Origin: Candidatus Methanomethylophilaceae archaeon
GTDB lineage: Archaea > Thermoplasmatota > Thermoplasmata > Methanomassiliicoccales > Methanomethylophilaceae
Length of the DNA: 5,045 nucleotides
Assembly: GCA_017475875.1 (NCBI GenBank)
Contig: JAFVET010000174.1
Location: 1-5,045 of the forward strand
Direction: 5' to 3'
Under the pieces are notes generated by a model that saw nothing but the letters and a program-made list of their open reading frames with translations, did not search any database and was not told the DNA's origin. The position numbers were made by a program, and so were the translations under genes. Shown piece by piece: positions 1 to 5,045 of the stretch (position 1 is its first letter; every line of letters begins with the position of its first letter).

Positions 1-1
1 C

Positions 2-2398
2 ATCAGGGCCCTCGGGATCGAGGGAGGATGCAACGTCCAGTTCGCCTTCAACCCCGCGAACGGTGACTACCGTCTCATCGAGGTCAACCCACGTGTCTCG
101 CGTTCGTCGGCCCTGGCGTCGAAAGCCACAGGTTATCCGATCGCGAGGGTGTCCACCAAGATCGCCGTGGGATACACCTTGGACGAGATCCCCAACAAGG
201 TCACGGGAACCACGTTCGCCGCGTTCGAGCCCACTGTGGACTACGTCGTCATCAAGATCCCCAGATGGCCCTTCGACAAGTTCAGGACCGTCGACCGCCA
301 CCTCGGCACGCAGATGAAGAGCACCGGGGAGGTCATGTCCATCGGAAGGACCTTCGAGGAGGCCATCCTCAAGGGACTCAGGTCGCTCGAGATCGGAGTG
401 AAGGGGCTGGACAGGATCGATATCTCCGACGACAAGATCGAGGAGGAGCTCGTAAGCGCCACCGACAAGCGCATCTTCGTCATGGGCGAGGCTCTGAGGA
501 GGGGCATGTCCGTAGAGAAGATCGCCGACCTCGCGAAATGGGACACGTTCTTCGTACAGAAGCTGAAGAACATCGTCGACATGGAGAAGAAGATCTCGGC
601 AGGTCTTAACAACGACGTGCTGATCGAAGCGAAGCGTATGGGATTCTCTGACGAGAGCATCGCCGACCTGGTTGGAACCGACCCTCTGGCCGTCCGCAAG
701 ATCAGGAAGGACGCAGGCATCGTCCCTGTCTACAAGATGGTCGACACCTGTGCGGCCGAGTTCAAAGCGGAGACTCCCTACTTCTATTCCACCTACGGCC
801 ACGCGACCGAGGTGGAGAAGATCGAGGACAAGAAGAAGATCATCATAGTCGGCGGAGGCCCGATCAGGATCGGACAGGGTATCGAGTTCGACTACTGCTG
901 CGTCCACGGCGTCAAAGCGGTGCAGGAGCACGGATGCTGTGCGATCATCATCAACAACAATCCCGAAACGGTGTCCACCGACTTCGATATCTCCGACCGC
1001 CTGTACTTCGAGCCTTTGACCCTCGAGGACGTCCTCAATGTGATCGATGCGGAGGACGCCGACGGCGTCATCGTGCAGTTCGGGGGACAGACATCGGTCA
1101 ACCTCGCGGTCGACCTGGAGAAGGCGCTCGCCGGCACCAAGACCAAGGTGCTCGGTACCACCCCGGACAACATGGACGTCGCCGAGGACCGCCGCAGGTT
1201 CTCCAAGCTCATGGACGACCTGGGCATCAAGCAGCCCAAGTCGGGTACCGGCTACTCGTTCGACGAGGTCAAGGAGATCGCCGAGAACATAGGCTATCCC
1301 GTTCTCGTGAGGCCGTCCTACGTCCTCGGAGGAAGGGCGATGGAGATCGTCTACTCCACCGAGGAGCTCAAGACCTACGTCGAAACGGCGGTCAAGGTCT
1401 CCCGCAGCCACCCGATCCTCGTGGACAAGTACCTCACCGAGGCCATCGAGATCGACGTGGACACCATCTGCGACGGCAAGGAAGTGTACGTCGGAGGAAT
1501 AATGGAGCACGTCGAGTACGCCGGATGCCACTCCGGGGACGCGACGATGGTGCTGCCGCCGTTCACCCTGCCGCAGAAGATCATCGACGAGATCGTCGAC
1601 ATCAGCGACAAGGTCGCCCTCGCCTTGCAGATCAAAGGTCTCATGAACCTCCAGCTGGCCGTCAAGGACGGACAGGTGTACATGATCGAGGCCAACCCCA
1701 GGGCCTCGAGGACCGTCCCGTTCATATCCAAGGCCACCGGGATCCCCCTGGCAAAGGTCGGTACCGGTATCATGCTCGGCAAGACCCTGAAGGACTACGG
1801 CCTCAAGGGATACAGGCCCATCGACCACTACGCCATCAAGGCGTCGGTCTTCCCGTTCCTCAAGCTCCCCGGCGTGGATTCCATCCTCACCCCCGAGATG
1901 AAGAGCACGGGAGAGGTCATGGGAATCGACGAGGACTTCAACCGCGCGTGCTACAAGGCCCTCATCGGTGCAGGTAACAAGCTGCCGGTGGAAGGCGGAG
2001 TGTACATCACCGTCAACGACCAGGACAAGGAGAGGATCGTCAAGCCCGCCAAGGAGCTTAAGGAGATGGGATTCACCATCTACGCCACCAAGGGAACCTC
2101 CACATACCTCCGCAGTCACGGCGTGGAGACCACCACTGTGTTCAAGCTCGACGAGAACCAGAAGCCCAACGCGGTCGGTCTCATGAGGGACGGCAAGATC
2201 AATCTCGTCATCAACACCCCCTCCCAGAGGTCAGGTGCCCTGCGCGACGGATACACCATGCGCAGGTTGGCGGTCGAGTTGGAGATTCCATTCATGACCA
2301 CGGTCCAGGGAGCCGAGATCGCGGTCGGAGCCATCCGTGTCGCCCGCTCCGGAGAGCTCGGCGTCAGGAGCATGAAGGAGTTCCACGGACTCGTCTGA
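2..2398 (+). CDS. carB: Carbamoyl phosphate synthetase large subunit, 5'-truncated by window edge
   Basis: The large subunit uses ammonia released from glutamine by CarA, bicarbonate and two ATP to make carbamoyl phosphate for pyrimidines and arginine, in the cytoplasm. The frame is open from base 2 and gives 798 residues ending at TGA. The family has about 1070, so some 270 N-terminal residues lie upstream. In window numbering, the end of the first ATP-grasp domain carries EVNPRVSRSS (about 27-36). The oligomerisation region follows (about 105-270). The second, carbamate-phosphorylating ATP-grasp half begins at GGGPIRIGQGIEFDY (about 285), with HSGDAT at about 510 and EANPRASR at about 563. 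The MGS-like allosteric domain fills about 650-798. All expected landmarks are intact and third positions are strongly G/C, fitting a well-expressed housekeeping gene. carA is probably upstream (inference). Identification is secure. Confidence 0.97.
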   Translation: MRALGIEGGCNVQFAFNPANGDYRLIEVNPRVSRSSALASKATGYPIARVSTKIAVGYTLDEIPNKVTGTTFAAFEPTVDYVVIKIPRWPFDKFRTVDRHLGTQMKSTGEVMSIGRTFEEAILKGLRSLEIGVKGLDRIDISDDKIEEELVSATDKRIFVMGEALRRGMSVEKIADLAKWDTFFVQKLKNIVDMEKKISAGLNNDVLIEAKRMGFSDESIADLVGTDPLAVRKIRKDAGIVPVYKMVDTCAAEFKAETPYFYSTYGHATEVEKIEDKKKIIIVGGGPIRIGQGIEFDYCCVHGVKAVQEHGCCAIIINNNPETVSTDFDISDRLYFEPLTLEDVLNVIDAEDADGVIVQFGGQTSVNLAVDLEKALAGTKTKVLGTTPDNMDVAEDRRRFSKLMDDLGIKQPKSGTGYSFDEVKEIAENIGYPVLVRPSYVLGGRAMEIVYSTEELKTYVETAVKVSRSHPILVDKYLTEAIEIDVDTICDGKEVYVGGIMEHVEYAGCHSGDATMVLPPFTLPQKIIDEIVDISDKVALALQIKGLMNLQLAVKDGQVYMIEANPRASRTVPFISKATGIPLAKVGTGIMLGKTLKDYGLKGYRPIDHYAIKASVFPFLKLPGVDSILTPEMKSTGEVMGIDEDFNRACYKALIGAGNKLPVEGGVYITVNDQDKERIVKPAKELKEMGFTIYATKGTSTYLRSHGVETTTVFKLDENQKPNAVGLMRDGKINLVINTPSQRSGALRDGYTMRRLAVELEIPFMTTVQGAEIAVGAIRVARSGELGVRSMKEFHGLV
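314..337 (+). repeat. Internal carB duplication, first copy (MKSTGEVM)
   Basis: This 24-base segment encodes MKSTGEVM in the first half of CarB and matches 1898-1921 at 22 of 24 positions. It is a remnant of the ancient tandem duplication that created the two synthetase halves of CarB, not a mobile or recent repeat. Confidence 0.8.
1898..1921 (+). repeat. Internal carB duplication, second copy (MKSTGEVM)
   Basis: This is the second-half counterpart of 314-337. It encodes the same MKSTGEVM at the junction between the second ATP-grasp half and the MGS-like domain. Such paired motifs are normal for the CarB family. Confidence 0.8.
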
Positions 2399-2406
2399 AA
2401 CCACAT

Positions 2407-2447
2407 CCGCCCGTCTGTCCGACGGGCGGTGTTCTTTTCCAGTTTTT
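2407..2447 (+). terminator. GC hairpin plus T tract downstream of carB
   Basis: A perfect 9-bp stem (2407-2415 paired with 2421-2429) closes a 5-base loop and starts 8 bases after the carB stop. T-rich sequence follows, ending in TTTTT at 2443-2447. This fits transcription termination of carB. The opposite strand has no comparable T run beyond the stem, so the hairpin is less convincing as a terminator for the convergent nitroreductase gene. Archaeal termination relies mainly on the T tract, so the role of the stem is inferred. Confidence 0.7.
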
Positions 2448-3256
2448 CAGTCCATCTCGTACGAGATACAGTATTCCATATTCTCTGGAACCGTCATCCC
2501 AGGGTCGACGTCCACGAACTTTCCCGGATTCCCTTTTTCCTTTTGGCAGAGGTCGAAATGGGCGGCGGCGATGCCGACGTCGAGTTTCTGTACGTCCCCC
2601 GTCGGGCGTATCGGTATCGTGCGGAGCTCGTAGAAGTGGACGGCGTCCCCGTCTACGATAAGACGCCAGGGTTGGATGTTGCGGGCCGAAGGCGCCAGCC
2701 GGACCATCTCCAGTGAATCTCTATATCCACATTTCCCGGAGACAGGTTTTCCGAAGGAACCTTCCGAGAACAGCTGGTCGAACGGAAGACGGGAATCGGA
2801 ACCCATGTTCCTCCTCATCCTCCTCTCAGTTTCCGACATCGTTTCGGAAGGATACCCGATCGGGCTGCACACGGGCATGACCTCATCCGTCCCTACCGAG
2901 AATACTTCTTCCAACCGTGGGCGGTCGAATGTCGACGCCAGGATCACTGTTCCGAGACCTAGCGACAGCGCGTACAGGCAGAACTCCTCGAAGACGTACC
3001 CCATCGCCAGTTCCCCCTGGCGGAGTCCCTTTTCCATCTTGGCCGCCACATAGATGTGTTCCCCTTCCAGCACCTGGCTGGAGAGTCCGTATCCGTCGGC
3101 CTCGAACATCCCGTAGTCTATCCTCACGCCGAACGGGTTGGTCTGTGCGGAGAGGTGCTTTTCCAAAGATTCCAACACCTTTCCGTCGACTGGTCTGCCA
3201 TCGAACGTCCTGACGCTTCTCCTGAGGCCTATCAGGTCTTTCACCGAAACTCCCAT
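2447..3256 (-). CDS. TM1586-type nitroreductase-family flavoprotein
   Basis: The 269-residue product looks like a complete nitroreductase-fold protein of the 'putative TM nitroreductase' (TM1586) type, expected to be cytoplasmic and to bind FMN. The N-terminal LRRSVRTFDGRPV (11-23) is the usual flavin-phosphate-binding opening, with RRSVR at 12-16. The segment around 92-110, including LGLGTVILASTF, and SPIGYP (131-136) match the central part of this fold. APSARNIQPWRL (188-199) matches the APSxxNxQPW motif. No signal peptide or membrane segment is seen. The physiological substrate cannot be told from sequence; the family reduces nitro compounds, quinones or enones and some members have other roles. 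The ATG at 3254-3256 sits directly before the VSVKDLIGLRRS opening typical of the family, and no strong ribosome binding site precedes it. It is convergent with carB (48-base gap) and divergent from the methyltransferase gene. Family assignment is good; function is open. Confidence 0.85.
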   Translation of the reverse strand: MGVSVKDLIGLRRSVRTFDGRPVDGKVLESLEKHLSAQTNPFGVRIDYGMFEADGYGLSSQVLEGEHIYVAAKMEKGLRQGELAMGYVFEEFCLYALSLGLGTVILASTFDRPRLEEVFSVGTDEVMPVCSPIGYPSETMSETERRMRRNMGSDSRLPFDQLFSEGSFGKPVSGKCGYRDSLEMVRLAPSARNIQPWRLIVDGDAVHFYELRTIPIRPTGDVQKLDVGIAAAHFDLCQKEKGNPGKFVDVDPGMTVPENMEYCISYEMD

Positions 3257-3310
3257 GCGTGGCGGATGTCACTGGTCCAATCTAACGTTTTTCTCACACG
3301 CGTTGACAAA

Positions 3311-3320
3311 GGCATATACT
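3311..3320 (+). promoter_or_regulatory. Candidate archaeal TATA box for the MtaA/MtbA-like gene
   Basis: GGCATATACT is centred about 26-27 bases before the ATG at 3342. Archaeal TATA boxes lie at about -26 to the transcription start, so the predicted start falls at or very near the ATG, suggesting a leaderless or nearly leaderless mRNA. This agrees with the absence of a convincing Shine-Dalgarno sequence; GGATGA at 3330-3335 is at best a weak match. Confidence 0.5.
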
Positions 3321-3327
3321 GCCATTT

Positions 3328-3341
3328 TCGGATGACGTCGT
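3328..3341 (+). repeat. Left arm of inverted repeat bracketing the MtaA/MtbA-like gene
   Basis: TCGGATGACGTCGT ends on the base immediately before the start codon. It matches the reverse complement of 4343-4356 at 13 of 14 positions, with an exact 10-base core (3332-3341 against 4343-4352). The core contains the palindrome GACGTC. Its meaning is unknown; it may be chance. Confidence 0.5.
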
Positions 3342-4343
3342 ATGAACGGGAAGGACGAGATCGTCGATGCGATGGACGGTGTGGGCGATTCACACCCGCC
3401 CGCGCTGTTCACGCAGACCGGAACGGTCCCCATGATGGACGCCTGCGGTTGTTCGTGGCCCGAGGCCAACTTCGATGCGGACATGATGGTGAGGTTGGCG
3501 TTGCAACCTTCGGAACTATTCGGTTTCGCCACCGCAAGGGTCCCGTTCGACATAACCGCCGAGGCCGAGAGGCTGGGATGCACGGTGAATCCCGGAACCA
3601 GGTTCTCCCAGCCTTCGGTGTAGTGTTCGCCATACATGACCGTCGACGACCTGATGGATCCTCCCGACCTCATTCCGGTAGACGAGTTCGTCTCCGGTGG
3701 GAGGGTAGGGATGTACGTCGAGGTGGCTGAACGTCTGTCGAAAAGCCGTCCCGACCTCTTCGTCACATCGGGGATGGTGGGACCCATGCTGGTCGCCAGT
3801 CTCCTTACGGGCATGGAGAACTATCTGATGGGGCTCCTGACGTGTCCCGACAGGTGCCTGAAGTGGGTGAAGATGACTGCTCCGTACCAGTACGCGTATG
3901 CGAAGGCCCTGTCGGAGGTCTCCGACAACGTGTTCGTGATAACCGAGGGTTCCGAGGACACGCAGCCCAAAGGTCTCTTCGACACGTTCGTGAGGCCGTT
4001 CCATACGAAGCTGCACCAGCGTGTTCGGGAATCCCACTCCACAGTGCACTCGTGCGGGGAGACGAGGGGGATACTCGAGGATCTCGCATCTCTGGGTTCC
4101 ACGGCCCTTTCGGTGGAGACTGGTTGGGACCCCCAGGCAGTATACGACAGGGTGTCACGTAAGGTCGTCCTCGTCGGTGGAATCCAACCCGTGAGGTGCC
4201 TGCTGCAGGGGAACCCGGAAGACGTGGTCTCGTCTGCCAGGAGGTATGCCGACATTGGTTATCCGGTAATCGCACCGGAATGCGGTGTTCCACCGATGAC
4301 GCCGAATGCCAATCTGGCGGCGCTGGCCGGTTACCGCCGGTGA
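3342..4343 (+). CDS. MtaA/MtbA-like methylcobamide:CoM methyltransferase with in-frame TAG (candidate pyrrolysine)
   Basis: Read through one TAG (3621-3623), this is a single frame of 333 residues, close to the family's roughly 340. The UroD-fold MtaA/MtbA enzymes move the methyl group of a methylated corrinoid protein to coenzyme M using a zinc-bound thiol, in the cytoplasm. Before the TAG: FTQTGTV (23-29), MDACGCSWPEA (32-42), ARVPFDITAEAE (65-76) and QPSV (90-93). After it: GMVGPM (about 144-149), zinc ligands HSC (His236, Cys238), and APECGVPPMTPNANL with the third ligand Cys314. These agree closely with the His/Cys/Cys ligands of MtbA. The TADP-like motif of homologues is replaced by ITEGSEDTQ (about 200-208). 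Neither piece alone has a full barrel. There is no frameshift, and the ATG at 3636 has no ribosome site. It stops with TGA, 5 bases from the convergent downstream gene. Whether it acts on methanol- or methylamine-derived methyl groups cannot be decided. A nonsense-mutated pseudogene is the main alternative. Confidence 0.85.
3621..3623 (+). other. In-frame amber codon, candidate pyrrolysine position 94
   Basis: The TAG lies between QPSV and CSPY, in a stretch where MtaA/MtbA homologues simply continue (QPSV followed by a few residues and then a xxDL segment). The same frame runs on for a further 720 bases with family-specific motifs to a TGA stop. Pyrrolysine-encoding archaea read TAG with tRNA-Pyl. 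The classic pyrrolysine proteins are the methylamine methyltransferases MtmB, MtbB and MttB, not the MT2 enzymes. Actual decoding is inferred; the codon and frame are seen directly. Confidence 0.7.
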
Positions 4344-4356
4344 CGACGTCATTCGA
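4343..4356 (+). repeat. Right arm of inverted repeat bracketing the MtaA/MtbA-like gene
   Basis: ACGACGTCATTCGA begins on the last base of the methyltransferase TGA stop and runs across the stop codon of the convergent asparagine-synthase-like gene (4349-4351). It is the partner of 3328-3341. Because it overlaps coding sequence, part of the match may be forced by codon choice. Confidence 0.5.
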
Positions 4357-5045
4357 TCCCTTCCCGCAGGAAACCGAGGTCCCCGTCGCGAACCATCCTG
4401 CGGTACATCTCCGCTACCGCTTCCGAATGGCTCATGCCAAGTTTCTGCAGGACCTCTTCGGCATCGTGCAGGAGTATGGGGTCCATGCGGACGTCGACGG
4501 CCGCGTCGCGGAGGAGATTTGCGTTCCTCAGCCCGAGTCCTTCGTAGATGTCGGATATGTACCTGTTGTACCTCACGCCTTTGGTACGGGCCGCGGCCCT
4601 GATGAGTTCCGTGGTGCCCGAACCGTACTGCGAGGCCTTCTTGGTGCGGTGGGAGAGCACGGGATAGCCGAGATCGGAAGCGATCGTCTTCAGAACGGAT
4701 TTGCGGTCTTCCAGGGATCTAGGCCTGAGGACGTCGGGATCTATGTCGGAGATGCAACCGATCACCGTTTCGTCGAGATACGGATATTCGAGCCTCTGTC
4801 TGAAATGGCGGGCGATGGACCTCTCGCAGGGTATGGAAACCTTGTACAGCCTCTCCACGCCCCAGTCCATGACCGACCTGTATTCGTCGTAGTCGTCGTT
4901 CACCGAGTTGGCATAACCTCCGAAATACTCGTCAGAACCCTGACCGCTGCTGATCACCCTCTCGTCTGCTTCGCGGCATACGGTGAAAAGCTGCAGGTCG
5001 TAGGATATCGTGAACGGGTCGCTGACCTTCGTGGCGAGTATGAAC
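4349..5045 (-). CDS. Asparagine-synthase-type ATP-pyrophosphatase domain with RelB/DinJ-like tail, N-terminus cut by window edge
   Basis: The frame is open from the window edge to TGA and gives 231 residues. The GTG at 4957 is only an internal valine codon, because conserved sequence continues upstream of it. VISSGQGSDEYFGGY (window residues 29-43 of the partial protein) matches the SGEGxDExFGGY signature of asparagine synthase, with Gln replacing the usual Glu. LEYPYLDETVI (about 86-96) and HRTKKASQYGSG (about 132-143) match later landmarks of the archaeal branch. This domain adenylates a carboxylate and passes nitrogen to it. The SGGxDS ATP loop and any glutaminase domain would be upstream and unseen, so true asparagine synthesis is not certain. 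The domain should end near residue 165, yet about 60 residues follow and resemble a RelB/DinJ antitoxin. The stop is 5 bases from the convergent methyltransferase gene, leaving no room for a separate terminator. Confidence 0.85.
   Translation of the reverse strand, partial: FILATKVSDPFTISYDLQLFTVCREADERVISSGQGSDEYFGGYANSVNDDYDEYRSVMDWGVERLYKVSIPCERSIARHFRQRLEYPYLDETVIGCISDIDPDVLRPRSLEDRKSVLKTIASDLGYPVLSHRTKKASQYGSGTTELIRAAARTKGVRYNRYISDIYEGLGLRNANLLRDAAVDVRMDPILLHDAEEVLQKLGMSHSEAVAEMYRRMVRDGDLGFLREGIE
4364..4504 (-). other. RelB/DinJ-like segment fused to the asparagine-synthase-like protein
   Basis: The encoded segment has a VDVRMDP strand, a helix LLHDAEEVLQKLG, then MSHSEAVAEMYRRMVRDG and LGFL. 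This is the usual order of RelB/DinJ antitoxins: a V-x-V-R-x-D strand, an E-A-x-x-x-L-x-x-L-G helix, a S-x-A helix, then a G-x-P/G-F end. The strand and helices would form a ribbon-helix-helix dimer. No ATG, GTG or TTG lies in frame between the catalytic domain and VDVRMDP, so it is read as part of the same protein. No toxin gene is visible nearby. Assignment rests on pattern recognition over about 45 residues. Confidence 0.6.

Larger units (their letters stand above)
3257..3341. promoter_or_regulatory. Divergent promoter region between flavoprotein and MtaA/MtbA-like genes
   Basis: Both genes must be driven from these 85 bases if each is transcribed independently. The segment is locally AT-richer than its flanks. 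It contains a TATA-like element near 3313-3318 and, read on the minus strand, an A-rich stretch (GAAAAACGTTAGA, about 3281-3293) that could be a second weak TATA site for the nitroreductase gene. The tight spacing makes shared regulation plausible but unproven. Confidence 0.55.

Noticed and set aside
934..1977. A long plus-strand open frame inside carB (347 residues)
   Set aside because: The translation is rich in Arg and Gly with no recognisable motifs, a typical GC-rich frame shadow of carB.
149..2398. carB starting at the codon at 149
   Set aside because: The frame is open to base 2 and encodes conserved CarB sequence (EVNPRVSRSS) before 149, so the true start is upstream of the window.
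3342..3623. A separate 93-residue protein ending at the TAG
   Set aside because: Its sequence is the N-terminal third of the MtaA/MtbA family, and the same frame continues directly into the rest. It lacks the zinc site and a full fold.
3600..3640. A frameshift as the cause of the interruption
   Set aside because: Both sides of the TAG are in the same frame, and homology flows from QPSV through CSPY to TVDDL without a length change. Only a stop codon intervenes.
3269..3814. Minus-strand open frame opposite the methyltransferase gene
   Set aside because: It is antisense to a confidently identified gene, has no recognisable motif, and overlaps the divergent promoter region.
3636..4343. An independent 235-residue gene starting at the ATG at 3636
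   Set aside because: No ribosome binding site or promoter precedes it, the start would fall mid-domain, and it is in the same frame as the upstream part. It is better read as the continuation after the TAG.
4349..4501. A free-standing RelB/DinJ antitoxin gene at the end of the asparagine-synthase-like gene
   Set aside because: The ATG in RMDP would delete most of the first strand, no other start codon lies in frame upstream of it, and no toxin gene is adjacent. Fusion is the simpler reading.
1..5045. tRNA or rRNA genes, CRISPR arrays, insertion sequences
   Set aside because: Nothing resembling these was seen by eye. Almost the whole window is accounted for by four coding regions and short intergenic gaps.

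Overview
The window looks like chromosomal DNA from a GC-rich methanogenic archaeon. The best guess is a member of the Methanomassiliicoccales (Thermoplasmata), though this is inferred and no marker gene is present to prove it. The pointers are a gene of the MtaA/MtbA methylcobamide:coenzyme M methyltransferase family, which belongs to methylotrophic methanogenesis; an in-frame amber codon inside that gene, as expected where TAG encodes pyrrolysine; an archaeal-type TATA element; and weak or absent Shine-Dalgarno sites. All four genes whose ends are visible stop with TGA, so TAG is not used as a terminator here.

Layout: (1) 2-2398 (+) is the C-terminal three quarters of carB, the large subunit of carbamoyl phosphate synthetase, followed by a strong GC hairpin and a T tract. 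(2) 2447-3256 (-) is a complete TM1586-type nitroreductase-fold flavoprotein, convergent with carB. (3) 3257-3341 is a short divergent promoter region. (4) 3342-4343 (+) is an MtaA/MtbA-like gene that is full length only if the TAG at 3621-3623 is read through, giving 333 residues with position 94 as the candidate pyrrolysine. (5) 4349-5045 (-) is the C-terminal part of an asparagine-synthase-type ATP-pyrophosphatase domain, cut by the window edge. It carries an unusual in-frame C-terminal tail resembling a RelB/DinJ antitoxin.

The genes alternate in direction (+ - + -), so no operon lies wholly inside the window. carB serves pyrimidine and arginine synthesis. The MtaA/MtbA-like enzyme would pass methyl groups from a corrinoid protein to coenzyme M, but no corrinoid protein or substrate-specific methyltransferase is present beside it. 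The flavoprotein is divergently arranged with it and may share its control region. The most interesting items are the internal TAG in an otherwise intact MT2-type enzyme, and the asparagine-synthase/antitoxin-like fusion. A 14-base, one-mismatch inverted repeat also brackets the amber-containing gene almost exactly. No RNA genes, insertion sequences or CRISPR arrays were seen.
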